Shown piece after piece: positions 1-11,950 of a stretch of DNA of 64,000 bases. The DNA comes from Pseudoips prasinana (Eukaryota; Arthropoda; Insecta; Lepidoptera; Nolidae). The stretch lies in assembly GCA_951640165.1 (NCBI GenBank), contig OX621252.1, positions 23,643,934-23,707,933 of the forward strand. The letters run 5' to 3'. Within the stretch, counting starts at the first letter, position 1; each line of letters opens with the position of its first letter. Below the pieces are notes generated by a model. That model ran no database searches. It had not been told where the DNA came from and worked only from the letters and a program-made list of their open reading frames with translations. A program made the position numbers and the translations under genes.

Positions 1-471
1 GTTGCAGGACTTTATCAGGGAATAAGCTTGCTTCCTGAATCATCAAGTTAGAATCGACATATTGGATAATATCTTTGAAGATATTTGGGGTAGTATATGT
101 TGATAAAATATACGTGGATTATGTCACAACTATTTTTGACAGAATAGCTAAGCGTATGCGTTCATTTACTAACAGATTTACATATGTTCTTTAATATTTT
201 ATTTTGATTCGGAATAATCAGTATAAACGGTAACCAGTTATATCCAGTCTTAAGAGCAAAAAATAAAAGATTAAACTTGCTGTTTTATACAACTAAACGG
301 AAGATGTCAATAAAGAAGTGTCATAACCGGACGTAATTTATAATCGAAGTATATACCCTATAATAACGAAGTCAAATCAAAATTACATGTTACGTAACCT
401 CAAACTAACCCTTTACTTATCTCGTCAACAGAATTGTCAAAACATCCTAGGGGTACGCTCACACCGCCATT
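1..471. other. AT-rich sequence, nothing recognised
   Basis: No open frame of note and no repeat that I can match elsewhere in the window. Confidence 0.5.
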
Positions 472-510
472 TATAAGTCTTGTGACGTCACACCTAAGGA
501 CTCAATCTTC
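472..510 (+). promoter_or_regulatory. Possible core promoter: TATA, CRE palindrome, Inr-like
   Basis: TATAAG at 472-477 is followed by the CRE/ATF palindrome TGACGTCA at 483-490 and by CTCAATC, whose A at 504 lies 32 bp after the T of the TATA motif. That spacing is right for an arthropod TATA/initiator pair, but the initiator deviates from TCAGT. A GTGAGT donor-like site follows near 560. No coding region can be tied to it. Confidence 0.25.
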
Positions 511-2128
511 AATGGGCACGCACACACGCACACCTGTTTGTAGACGTCTTGGAGACATGTGTGAGTGAATGAACGTACGTTGTGTTTACGCCGAGATTGT
601 GCACGTGAGATTGACGGGCACTAACATCGACAAACATAGACAACATTAACTCCGAAATGTCAGTTGTAAATGCATCAGTTTGAAATTTCTAATGAGTGAA
701 ACCAAACAGTTTTCCATCATAAATTCACACTTGAGTTGCGATTCGAGTTGAAAAACTGTTCGTCATTTCCGAATTTTAATGGTTTACATGAATGACGGGG
801 GCATTGGACCCTGTGCCAAAACCATAATACGGCGTCAAAGTTACTAATGTGTCGTCAAGCTAATTTAAACTTTATAATAATAGAGATAAAGCTTTTAAAG
901 TTGTAAATAGTCAAAGTTGGAATGTTGTTGATGTGTTGTATCGGTATGGAGCGTATGAGGGGAAGCCAGGCAGGTGTGAGGCCAGATGTCTTGAACAAAT
1001 TGTTAGGCCATAAGGTTCGGTATGGACACACCCTTAGGCTGGCGTGTGCCAAGTTTTAATTTTATGCTTGATTAAGACTCGGGGCCGCACGACTAATTAA
1101 TGGCCAGGAGATCTAGTGTGCGGACTTTTCAAGTGTTTTGCCGCATTACTTCTTAGGCATTTTTTAGTTTTTACAAATGTTAAGAGGGCTTTTTAAGCGA
1201 CATAGCTTAGGGTTAACAGCCTTAATATATTAGATATTAGATGGTCATTAGTATAGTATAGGAAGTAGTGTTGCAACATTTATAGATAACCACAGCATTC
1301 AAAGTAGGTAATATGCTTTGTAGAGTAAGTGGTACGGGTCACATTTTGAATAAAGATACATATTTGTCATTGTTAGAAGATACATTTACAAATTATAACA
1401 AAACTAAGAAAGATATAATAAGGAAAACATAGATACATAAATATTATGGAAGTTACCAATGTGGGAATTTAAAACACATACTAAGTAGGGCAGAGTTTAA
1501 ATATATACAAACCGTCGAAATAAAAATAAATCAATCCTTTATTTTGTGCACCCTCTATAACATTGCACGCATTACCTAAATACATAGATATGCTCATAGA
1601 AATAAAGAAAAATAAGTAAAAAAATACAATATTTAGTTATGATATACACATTTTGCTTTGCACAAATTTTATAATTCATAGAAACTAACATTTGCAAACC
1701 ATAAGTCAATTCAATTTTATTCGAATTTCAAAGCGAGTACCATAGACACGAGCTTAATTCTTTTTTTATAAACTATAGTGATGTCAGTTTATTTTTTTCC
1801 TTATACATGATGATATTTCGCTCATTAGGCGGAAGGTACACTCTCCATTGAGCCGTGGTGAAAAAGGCTGAACGTGTAAAAAAACTTACTTTGATGCTCC
1901 TGCCTTTACATGGGCTGTCTATCGATTATGTAAGTTCAAAACAGAAATTAATTGTTGTACGGGAATATGTATTCCAATAAACCCATAAAAAAACCAAATC
2001 TCGTTATTTGCATATACTATTTTTACATGGATTTTTGATATTAAATATATAATATTAAAATAGAGAATAAGAGAAATAGAGAAATGAATAGGCAGTTTCT
2101 CCTGTAAAAATAAATAAAAAATAAAATA
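511..2128. other. AT-rich non-coding stretch
   Basis: Contains a short CA-rich low-complexity patch near 520-535 and otherwise unique-looking AT-rich DNA. No gene supported. Confidence 0.5.
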
Positions 2129-2766
2129 AAAAAGGTTTTTATTCACGTAGACTTTAAAAAAGCGCTTGTAAATAGTCAGTACATGTTTGTAGTAATATAG
2201 TTGTATACATTAGATATTATTTCTAGTAACATAGATATTTAGGTACATCTTGTATGAAAACATTTATAAAATTTATTTTATTACAGAAATGATATTTAGC
2301 TAGCTCGTATCAAGTTATTGTCAAGAGATTATGTTTAATTATTCAAATTCAAATTCAAATTCAAACTTTTTATTGTGGTATGTTCAGCTATGTCCAGCCA
2401 TTTAGGCGTACAATATTTATTTAATTACAGTCAGTTATACAATTACATTAATACAATTATTTTTATAAGATATACACTATGTTAAAACAATTTAATACGT
2501 GTCATTTAATTATTAAATCACCAAAAATTATTACTTATTTTAAAGTCAAGTACATTAATTCTTATCTTAGTTATGATACATATTTTACTTAGCAGAGTCA
2601 TTCTTAAGCGTGATTGAATTTATCTATGTGGAAATCGTTCAATGTATAATATGATTTGTAAACCAGAAAATCATGAAGGTTCTTTTTATAAAGCTAGTTA
2701 TCTGAAATGCACCTGATTGACCTTGGGATGTTGTTTATCTAGTTTAAGTCTAATATTTTTACTACA
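2129..2766 (+). repeat. Three-copy repeat unit, interrupted by an insertion
   Basis: The first part (2129-2340) matches 26984-27215 and, inverted, 48455-48668. The shared block begins with A/T-rich sequence and GGTTTTTATTCACGTAGAC and ends in GATTATGTTTA. The copy at 27 kb continues directly into TATCTAGTTTAAGTC; here the same continuation appears only at 2736-2766. The intervening ~395 bp therefore look like a later insertion. The insert begins with a (CAAATT)n run at about 2341-2366, as in a LINE tail on the minus strand. Family not identified; a LINE 3' end is likely. Confidence 0.6.
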
Positions 2767-3365
2767 ACTGTATCGCTACAGTTATGGAAATATATTATGA
2801 GAATTAATAATTATTTATTCGTATACCTAATAGGTACCGTGCTAATTTCAACCACCTAATGTCAAAAGAAAAGTTATGAATAAGTCAAGTTTTGAAGAAT
2901 TAACATCTTTGCACAAATAAAATATAAGCGAGTACTATGCGAAGTAGGAACAAAAGCCAGCATAACTTAATGATGACTTCGATTCCACCAACTGTCTTGA
3001 CGCAATGGGGTACAAATAGTGCACAACATATTCTTATTTATAACCGACTTGAAAAGAAGGTGGTTAGATTGTACGTTTTTTAAATTACTTTATGCGATTT
3101 CCCGGTTGTTGGTAAACTTATTTTGGTAATGGTTTTTTGTTCGATGGGAATTGCTTGTATACTCCAAGTAAATTTTGTCCAAATGGGTAGTCATAAAAAA
3201 GATCTTTTTGTTTTATACAGCATTATTAAACTTAATACTAAAAGTAAGGTGTATCAAAATATATGCGTCGACTGGGTAAAGGAAGTGACGATGACCTGCG
3301 CACGTAATTATTATATATTACGGAAGTTATAGTCGTTGACTCTGATCGCGACATTATGGCGTTAT
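2767..3365. other. AT-rich, nothing recognised
   Basis: No repeat or gene that I can support. Confidence 0.4.
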
Positions 3366-3492
3366 GTACACACGGCTACATATCAAGCTATACTTTTCCA
3401 GTATAAGCTGATCTCGGGTTGTATAGGATTATCATGCAATAACAGGTCAGCTTATATTCTAAATGTATAGCTTGATATGAAGCCGTGTGTAC
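3366..3492. mobile_element. Palindromic MITE-like element, 127 bp
   Basis: Two ~47-bp arms (3366-3412 and 3446-3492) are inverted copies with about six or seven mismatches, both beginning GTACACACGGCT. The spacer is 33 bp. ATGGC-like motifs just outside each end suggest the inverted repeats reach a little farther. This is the shape of a foldback-type MITE. I saw no clear target duplication and no second copy in the window. Confidence 0.6.
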
Positions 3493-4783
3493 AGTGCCAT
3501 TAACCTTTATATAGGTATATACAAATCTAGAGGCGTTAATTTAAATGTCTTGTTCATTGTCTATTGGCCAGTAGTTGTAAGTTCACGAGTATTTTAATTA
3601 ATTTTCGAGTGTAAATAAAAATAGAATGTGCAGTATTGGAGGCAAAGCTGTCATTAAATTAGCGAAATTTTTTTATTTTTGTTTAAAAGAGACCAACATC
3701 TTAAAAACCTTTAACTTAAATGTAATGTACTAGCAATAATCATTATAACATTCATTAAAATGTCTATGCTATCGTAGTAGTTACAAAAGAAGATTTAATT
3801 ATTATACTAGTTCTCTATTCAGCCATAATCACCACCTTCGGCTTTAAAACTTTAAATTGTAAAAGATTCCAGCATGTAAGGGATGGCCATCAATTGTTCC
3901 AATCGATCGATTGTTAAGACCCTCATACTAAACACTTTTCTAGGGTCGATTCGTCGATTGTGACGTTTAATAATAGAGGAAAGGAGAAAGGGGTCGGCTG
4001 CACCTTTAGCGTCTATTCCGGGACAAAATGTCGCGTGCCCGGTGTATGAATGCGTATCATAATATCAAATGAGCTATCCCCGAGTTATCCCTACAAATGT
4101 GCATCTTGCCATATCTGCACCTTGTACCATAACTGTAATATTAGAGGTGTAAAGATTGCTCTTATTGCGGATTTGTAGGTATAATAATTTAGAATCTATT
4201 ATCATTTATGGGTTTGTAATAAATTTTGAATATCGAATCTAATTTTATGACAGATGTGGTACAGATATTTGCATTAATAGTGTTCCATTTATGAATCGAT
4301 TTGGTATTATTTCTTTTATTTAATCGATTTTTTCGCGAAGCTGCAAGCAGATGCGGGGCGCGTGCATTGCAAAGATGTTTTGCGTATGATGGATGACTGT
4401 CTTCCCATTGTGTGTAAACATATCGTATTTCTTGATTTAATTGTGTGGTTTAGCGAAAAAATCGAGTTGTAATTAATGATCTATTGATAAGAATGCAATG
4501 TGTTGATCGCGATCGATTATTAGCAAAAAATACAATGCTTAAGGTGTTTGTTTAGGCTTGATTGATAGATCAATGTAATACTATCATCTGAATTTTTTAT
4601 TGGTAGTCTTCAGTAATAAATCAGTCTTGTTATTTTTGTAGTTTCGATAATTATAAGTTCTTTAAAACATTTCAATATTTTTGAATTTTTGAAATGTATG
4701 CATATTTTATAACCGCTTCTATTTCTCATAATTTTTCGGCTAACCATAAACTTCGATTCGCTGGCAAAACTTTATCGATCGTG
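3493..4783. other. AT-rich, nothing recognised
   Basis: No gene. ATCGAT-type motifs recur near 3900-3960 and 4500, without a larger pattern. Confidence 0.4.
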
Positions 4784-4850
4784 ATGCACCCCTCGTCGCC
4801 ATCTTGCTCGCAGCTGCGCGGGCGCCGGGTCAAAGGTGCGAGGGGTAAGT
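4784..4850. other. GC-rich patch: possible exon edge or promoter core
   Basis: A sudden CpG-rich island in AT-rich DNA. On the plus strand an ATG at 4784 opens a 20-codon frame that runs to a perfect donor, GGTAAGTAG (GT at 4845-4846), so it could be a tiny first exon. On the minus strand the same patch contains CAAGATGGCGACG, a strong translation-start or YY1-type context. GGGTCAAAGGTGC here resembles a nuclear-receptor direct repeat. None of these readings is secure. Confidence 0.3.
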
Positions 4851-7800
4851 AGCTATTGTACTTATACTAGGCGCGTACACTGCTTAGGATTACCACCTCC
4901 ATGCACCATAGTGTACCGAATTACACTTCATTTTAGTGATCGATTTAGTTTGATCCTTAAATATACATATTTTGTTATATCCATATTATGGTTAGTAACG
5001 TTGTCTTCGGTGAAAAATATTCCAAGATAAATTAGTTTTTACAGAACTTCATTTGTATGTACTTATAACACTACTGTTTGGCTGTAAATTACTTACTTAT
5101 CTTTTTTTCTTTATGAGCTAAGTTGGTATACCAAAGCAAACGATACAATGATAATATTTTTATTCAATATATGTTCTCAAAAAGCTGGCCATGCCTCTAA
5201 AAAGACTTATAAGTTCCCTGCAATAAGACCACACCTGGTCAATCCGATTGTTTTAGGCGCCATCGTTTGTCGGTAACCATGAAGATATTTGATACGCCCA
5301 CAAAACACATTAAGTGCCGGATCAAGCATGTGCATCGATCCTATCTTTTAAACACGTGCCTTCACTAACTACATACAAAATTCATCTCTATCTCAATAAG
5401 TTAAAACTTAATATCCATTGGCAGAAGTTCTTGGGCCGAAGAGATTGGAGCACCTTACAAGAAATTTTACTCACAAGCCGCTTAGGACTTTGTTTCTTCT
5501 TCGTAGAACTTAAAATACGTTGTTGTAATTTTACTACAAATATTTGTAGTAAGGTGCGGTCGTAAATCAGCTGTTCAGATGTCGTTGTAGAGTTTTCCTT
5601 ATGGGTTTATAAGAAAGTCTACTCTATATCAAAGGTCTACGACGTATTTCACATAAATTGTGTTCTTATAAATCTTACGACGATGAATAATACAGATCTT
5701 GCCATTGGAGAGAAGTAAAACTGATCGAAATTCAACCATATTGCTTTAAGATAAGAGGTTACTAATATTTTCAAGATGTTTATTTGACTTGTACCTATAA
5801 GGTGGTCTACTTGTGTCCCGGATGACGTCTCTTATTTTTTGCGCTTACGCATTTACTCAATGGACAAGGTGTAGTTTTAATTCTGTTTTTTTTTGCAATC
5901 TCAAATCTCTAGACGTCGTACTTATTTTTTATAGATGCAGTTTTAGTTTGGATCTAGGTATAGTTAAGCATGATTTTTTATACAATATAGTAATAATAAT
6001 ATTGTAACTTATCAACCACTAATGTATCCTTCAGTAATCCTCTAACAATACATCACAAAACAAGTAAGAGTATTACACGCACTTCTGTTGGGGTCCCTCT
6101 TAGGGGCATGTGCGCGCGTGGCACAATCACAGTAATAATAACTAAAAAATAATAATAATGAAATGAAGAATAAAGAAAATCACCCCCTGCTCCCCTTGGC
6201 TTTATCTTGCAAACAGACTTGGAAATGTTAAAGATAATAGGGGCGGCGTCCCCCTGTGTTTGCGTGCGCGCACCTTTCACGGGGGTTGTTGGGGACGCGA
6301 CGCGTGCGCAGCAACGCGGTGGCGGTTAAATTCAAATTTTTAACGCGTCTTTAGGTGTATATATATTCTAATATAATTATTTGAAGTATAATATTGTACG
6401 CAAATAGTAAATGGGTAGTACTATAATATTATTCGATTTAATTAATTAAATTGATTACTACAAAGCGTTGTATATCTGTTGAAATAAAATTGTTTACCTA
6501 CTTGAGTATTGGGTATGTATATATGGATAGAAATATGCTAATTATTGTTTGCATATTATTGTAATGAAACAAAATCATTTCATTGCTTAATTCTATGCAC
6601 GTATGTAGATTTTACATTGCCGAGTGTATATACGCTTGAATAGTATGGTCAAGGTAGTCTTGTTTTAATTTACCCAATAAACGTCATTCGCTTATAGATC
6701 TTTCTATAGAGTATTGAACGCGTTGGATCTTGCCAGATAATAGGCTCAGATATAACCTAAAATATAGTTCTCAAATTTATGTTTACGTTGTTTTAGGTGC
6801 GTTCTTATATTAACACGATGGAGCATGGCAGTCACATAGTATCATAAAAGCCCAAGGTTAACCAGAAATACCGCTTGGACCTAGATGGGAGACACGTTAC
6901 ATGTGAGAGTATACCCTAGGAAAACTGATCATTTACATCGTGTATTTTAAATTATATAGGTATGTGGAATAAACCACGCAGACACTCATCCAAAATGAGG
7001 TTTCATGTCCTATAAACTAATACTCAGTGTCATATGCTTACAGAATTTAAAGAGCCCAAACTGCATTAACATACCACAGAATTAGTTACTTTGTGCATGA
7101 AATAAAAAATAAACCCAAAATAATTCTTAAAATCAAACTTTAAAGAAGCTCTAAAAGAACGAACAAAAATATGTTTATTTTTTAAATCTACGTAAATCAA
7201 AAGCCAATTACTGAGATATGAATGAAACGAGAGGCCGACGAAGCAAAGGACGCACATTCAAAAAGCCAGATAGGCTTTGTTGTCCACCTTTGATTACCTG
7301 TGGACTGGCAGAACGACGACCAAAGACAATATGCGGATGTGAATGCAAGGAGGAATTAGTTTTTGTGTTGCTTTTTTTTATTCCCGCCGTTTCACGTTAG
7401 CATTACTGGCTGGATTTTGTTAGTATGTTTATCGTTGGAAGTATAATATTTCATTTTAAATATGGAATGTTCTTTATGCTTTTTTTCATTTATTGGTGCT
7501 TTTTTCATTTGTGTTTGCACTTTACTTAGTATAACTTTGAGGTAGTTATATGCATTAAGTTTTAGGTATGAGTCATTAGTGATATATGTATATGTAAAGC
7601 ACTACTATGAAAAATACCTTATTAGAATCATAGTCTATGGATTTTTCATCTGCGTTCTCCCAGCACATTTACGAGTACGTTAGAAGAGTTTATGAAATAC
7701 GATAAATGACTTAATTTACAGTTCAGATTATACAATTATTTTAAAAATAATATTATTATGACGTGTTTTATTGTTCTTTGACTCGACGAATTCCATATCT

Positions 7801-8208
7801 ACACAAAAATAAAGATATTGTAGCTGTAAAAACAGTTTATTCTTTTTAAAAAAAAATACTTTTGGACATCACAGAGCCTCATTTTGTCTATGACATACCA
7901 GCACATGGTACCAAAGGAAGCATAAATTTCTATGCTCTAATTCATATCAAAATCTTGGATTGCACAGCAAAAAATTATAAGCAGCCAAAGACATGCGGGC
8001 TCGCCATATGTCGGCAAGGTGTGCTATCAAAGAACTCTTTCGACGAAAGGTGCAAATTTTGAAGTAGGTCATGTCCTGTCTGTTGTCATCTCCCGTAGAT
8101 TACTTTTACTATTTATTTACCTGGCCGCACGTGGTTAACCAGCCGAAACTATGAAAAAATCATTTCGTAACTTATTAACATGGTGAATAGGCTCAGCTCT
8201 CTTTATTT
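4851..8208. other. Mostly unique AT-rich DNA with a GC-rich spot
   Basis: A CpG-rich spot lies at about 6235-6330, with GACGCGACGCGTGCGC. Around 7218-7400 a slightly higher-GC stretch encodes a 60-residue frame rich in Arg/Lys/Cys (starts MNETRGRRSKGR); it may be a transposon remnant but I cannot assign it. No other signal. Confidence 0.35.
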
Positions 8209-8445
8209 GAAACGTAATCCATGTGTCATCATCATCGACAAAAGCCAGCACCAAGAATCATCTTGAGGAGATGGGAGCATGGCAGGCGGGTTGGCGATCG
8301 CAGTAAGCTGGTTATAGTACTCAGAAACAAGCCGCTGCCCATCCTCTGGTAGACATAGCTTCGGGTCGAATTCTACGCTCCCCACGGGATGAGATGGGGT
8401 AATCATATTCTGAAAATCGCCGCCGTCACCACACAGCAGATTCAC
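8209..8445. repeat. CACTGCTGGACA-family repeat (form I), degenerate
   Basis: Shares the ordered blocks GGTTGGCGATCGCAGTAAG, a TGCCC(A/T)TCCTC motif and CCCACGGGATGAGATGGGGT with copies at 23.7 and 46.0 kb. It begins with a short CATCATCAT run. A minus-strand 80-codon frame across it is a by-product of the repeat. Confidence 0.6.
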
Positions 8446-9034
8446 GTGTACTTTAACTATATTTCTTATTCCAAATATTTATAAACATATAATACAAAGT
8501 ATCAATTCTCACTTAACATTGCAAAATCATGCGTAGAAAACGCTTGAATCCGAGAGATGTCAATAAATGAATAATAATTATTAATATGAGAGCACGGTGC
8601 AACAGGCACGTAAAATTATTACAAGTATATGAGACTTTTTGATAAATAACGTAAATAGTTGAAGGTTGTCATGATCACACCTTAAGTTGTAATCATTTCT
8701 ACGAAAAGTGACGCATTTGTTTTAATATTGTGTCAGTAATGCGTACCGCTTTATTAACGTGTTATATGTAAGAGATTGAATTAATCTTAAAGCTTGTAGT
8801 AATGCGGCCTAGTGCTCAGCCATAAACAATGAATGCTTTACAAAAAACTGTATCTAATTTAAGCGAACTGAATTTCTGATGAAAACTCAAGATTTTTAAA
8901 CCTAAAAATACGTAATATATTGTCTAAATTTAGGCCCGTATTTAGAGATGCATCACATATCGAATCAATCCTTCAATTCAAACTTGAAAAGAAAATTTAA
9001 AAGACGATTCTGACCTATGTTTGATGAATTAATA
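8446..9034. other. Unique AT-rich flank of mariner copy 1
   Basis: Nothing recognised up to the TA at 9033-9034. Confidence 0.4.
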
Positions 9035-10322
9035 TTAGGTCTTTACCTATGAAATTGCCGTTCTGCAGTACTGGCCATTTCAAATCAAAATAATTTTTGT
9101 TTGGCTAAGAATTCTAATTTCAAATTAATTTTATTTTAAAAACATGGATTCTTTTTTCCAAAAGTAGTCATTTCTTTATTGATTAGTGTTACATTTTCAT
9201 CGCATTTCAATCTTTTTCGTCATCATGGATACGTTAAAAATTCGAGTAATTATGGAATATGAGTACCGTCGTGGCAGCAACGCGGCACAAGCGGCACGCA
9301 ACATCAACGACGTTTACGGAGCTAACACTACAAACCAACGCACCACCTGTTATTGGTTTGCTCGCTTCCGTTCTGGAAATTTCGACCTGAAAAATGAACC
9401 TCGCGGTCGTCCGAAGACTTTGGTCGACAATGACGAATTAAAGGCGGTTGTGGAAGCTGATGATACACAATCTACGGCTGAATTAGCAGCAGCTTTCGAC
9501 GTTAGCGTCAAAACAATATTGGTCCATTTGCGTCAAATTGGCAAGGTAAAAAAGCTTGACAAATGGGTGCCCCACGAACTCAATGATCGCCAGCGCGAAG
9601 TACGCGTCGAGACGTGCCTTGCACTGCTCAACAGACACACAAATGAAGGAATTTTGAACCGCATTGTTACCTGCGATGAAAAATGGATTCTGTTTGATAA
9701 CCGCAAGCGCTCAGCAAGTTGGTTGGATCCTGGTTCAGCACCTAAACAATGCCCTAAACGAAAACTTACCCCTAGAAAAGTGATGGTCACTGTTTGGTGG
9801 TCTAGCGCCGGTGTGATTCATCACAGCTTCTTACCAAACGGGGTGAGCATTACTGCAGATGTGTACTGTGAAGAACTGAGCACAATGATGGAGAAGCTGG
9901 CGCATCTCCAACCAGCATTGGTCAATCGCTCGTCTCCGCTGCTCCTGCACGACAACGCGCGACCTCATACTGCACAGCAGACGGTCTCCAAGTTGCAAGA
10001 ACTGGGGTTGGAAGCTCTCCGTCATCCGCCCTACTCACCAGACCTTGCGCCTACAGACTACTACTTTTTCCAGAATTTGGATAACTTCTTGGCGGGAAAA
10101 AAATTCAATACCCGAGAGGCAGTACAAAATGCCTTTGAAGAATTTGTTGCCTCCCGTCCAGCTGATTTCTTTAAGAAGGGCATCAATAAACTGCCACTGC
10201 GATGGCAAAGATGCATTGATTGCATGGGTGATTACTTCGATTAATACAAATAAAAAAATTCATGAAAAAAATTCGTTTAAATTTTTTCATACAAAACGGC
10301 AATTTCATAGGTAAAGACCTAT
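9035..10322 (+). mobile_element. Complete mariner element, copy 1 (cecropia-type), 1288 bp
   Basis: A complete class II DNA transposon. It is bounded by a TA target duplication (9033-9034 and 10323-10324). Its terminal inverted repeats are about 31 bp and differ only at the first base and at one C/T position; both contain GGTCTTTACCTATGAAATTG. The interior holds one intact transposase gene, and AATAAA at about 10249-10254, just after the stop codon, may be a polyadenylation signal. Two near-identical elements of exactly the same length lie at 30408-31695 and 54343-55630. By eye this copy carries no private substitution, so it matches the sequence one would infer for the parent. Confidence 0.96.
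9225..10244 (+). CDS. Mariner transposase, intact, 339 aa (copy 1)
   Basis: Cut-and-paste DNA transposase of the Tc1/mariner superfamily. It binds the element's inverted repeats and inserts at TA. The N-terminal ~110 residues are the paired helix-turn-helix DNA-binding region, with a GRPK motif at 61-64. WVPHEL at 114-119 is the mariner linker motif. The catalytic triad is complete: D151 in TCDEKW, D243 in LLHDNARPH and D278 in SPDLAPTDYYFF. There are 34 residues between the last two, the mariner D,D34D signature. Length is normal for the family (~340-350). The frame is open from an ATG at 9186, but I start at 9225 because the residues from there align with the usual mariner N-terminus. Motifs such as KKLDKWVPHEL and VMVTVWWS resemble the cecropia subfamily that includes human Hsmar1/SETMAR (from memory). 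No frameshift or stop is present. Confidence 0.96.
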   Translation: MDTLKIRVIMEYEYRRGSNAAQAARNINDVYGANTTNQRTTCYWFARFRSGNFDLKNEPRGRPKTLVDNDELKAVVEADDTQSTAELAAAFDVSVKTILVHLRQIGKVKKLDKWVPHELNDRQREVRVETCLALLNRHTNEGILNRIVTCDEKWILFDNRKRSASWLDPGSAPKQCPKRKLTPRKVMVTVWWSSAGVIHHSFLPNGVSITADVYCEELSTMMEKLAHLQPALVNRSSPLLLHDNARPHTAQQTVSKLQELGLEALRHPPYSPDLAPTDYYFFQNLDNFLAGKKFNTREAVQNAFEEFVASRPADFFKKGINKLPLRWQRCIDCMGDYFD

Positions 10323-10324
10323 TA

Positions 10325-11340
10325 TATGGATTTCAATCTAAATTAAATTAATAGTCAAATGATGTTTATTATTCATAATCATAAATTTTCTGTAAGTTTG
10401 AACATGAAATTTTGGTAAAAGGTGGCGGTATAGACGGCGTAAAACACACTTAGAAAATTACTCCCACTACTACTAGCAAAATCTTTAGTAGTAGAGTTTT
10501 AATTACTTTTTCTAAAAGTTTAACGTATAACATTTAAAATATGGCCAATAGTAAAAGCACCTAAAGAATACTACATGCTTACATTCGTCTAGTTACTGTT
10601 AACAGTTAATCTAACTAAGATATTTGGCTCGTAAAACTGCAATAATATTTTAAATACTTAACTACTAAATAAACAATTCCCACACTAAATCAATTTTGAC
10701 GCCAATTAAAATAATATATTCATAGACAATCAAATGGCCGCATAAACCGAAATCGCAACAATTATATATGTTAGTGTGCCACAATCTATAATCGATACTA
10801 ACCCTATCACTATTAAGACATCCAAACAAAACTTAACTTAAATATCTTAGAGATACAGCTCAAATTGCTTTGCCTAAAAATCCAGTACTCAATAACGACC
10901 AATTAAGCTGAACCCATCGAAAGTCTAGTTGTGTGGCAAATTATTCGTATTAGGGATGAATTAGGGATCTTTTTATTCTGGTGCTAGCCCCTGAATATTT
11001 GTGTGAACATCTGTTAGCATATCTTGAGCATGAAGTGCGTGACATTTGGTTAAATGTTACTTAAAGGGTTTTTTATTAGAATTTTAGTGTGACGTGGTGT
11101 GGTTGTTTTGGTTGTTATTAATTTGATGTGGTTGTTATAACCTTATGTTTTTAATTAAATCAATACTGTTCGTTTTCTTTTACAACAAAACTACTCAGAA
11201 AACGGTGAACTACATTATTATTATTAATTGGCTATTAATTTATTTCTAAGTACATAATATTTTCTTAAAATTATTTCCCTAAGGTTATTGTAAAGGCCAT
11301 GAATTCAGTAACGGTTATTAATTTATTTGATATCTTTATC
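10325..11340. other. AT-rich flank with a small imperfect inverted repeat
   Basis: At about 10450-10520 a ~70-bp imperfect palindrome pairs CTACTACTA with TAGTAGTAG. The rest is unremarkable. Confidence 0.4.
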
Positions 11341-11546
11341 TGTCTAGCCTATCGGTCGAGTGGTGGATCTGACTGCCAAGCCAGATGTCGTGGATTCGGT
11401 CCCCACCTAGGACCCAGGAAATCTTTAAACGATTATTTGTTCTGTAATTTAACTATGTAAATATGTATGTATTTAGAAATAAATAAGTATGTCTGGTTGC
11501 CATTGTACAGGTTCTGTCTAGTTTGGGATCAGATCGCAATGTATTA
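11341..11546 (+). mobile_element. Old, diverged SINE-A copy
   Basis: A tRNA-like head (GTCGAGTGGTGGATCTG, then a damaged B box near 11392-11402) is followed by a mid-region and an end with GTTTGGGATCAGAT, in the order seen in the better-preserved copy at 61275-61538. Many substitutions and gaps. Confidence 0.5.
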
Positions 11547-11750
11547 GTTTTTGCACTATATTTAAGTATTCTATATTATATAGGGTGTAATATAAATAGA
11601 TAATGTAACTTAAGGTACGCTATCTATCCATGAAGCATTTTTGTATAAAATGTTGAATGAATTCATATTTTATTTTGTGTATCTTGCATGTCCATAGAAG
11701 TAGCATGTGAGACACACGTTGTACAGTTTCATAGCCAACTGAAGCTTCTT

Positions 11751-11950
11751 ATTTTTTTTAAGACAACGCCCACTCTAGTAAATTTAGTCCGTGTATCGTG
11801 GGGTACTTTCCAGACATATAATTGACGGACACAAAATGCATCCAGACTCAGAACAACTATTTATGGGTTACACAAATAGCTGTCCCACGATTCGAACCCG
11901 GGACACGAAGTGGCGAGGCGACTGTCTTAGCTACCACATGTGCAGTCAAC
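11751..11950 (-). mobile_element. SINE-B, near complete
   Basis: Read on the minus strand it starts GACTGCAC, carries a tRNA-like head with B box GGTTCGAATC, then the family body (CCCATAAATAGTTGTTCTG, TCTGGATG, GTACCCC) and ends in an A-rich tail (T-run at 11751-11760). Body shared with copies at 15.7, 17.3, 21.9, 33.4 and 63.9 kb. The B box together with a poly-A tail is what one expects of a pol III-transcribed SINE. Small open frames inside it are meaningless. Confidence 0.8.

Noticed and set aside
8203..8445. 80-codon minus-strand frame
   Set aside because: Lies wholly inside a dispersed repeat present in other orientations and with frameshifts elsewhere.
9035..9065. TTAGG at the mariner end as insect telomere repeat
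   Set aside because: A single TTAGG at the inverted-repeat tip, not tandem.
9533..10314. Short open frames (85, 64 and 89 codons) over mariner copy 1, and the same over copies 2 and 3
   Set aside because: They are shadows of the transposase gene in other frames and recur simply because the element recurs.
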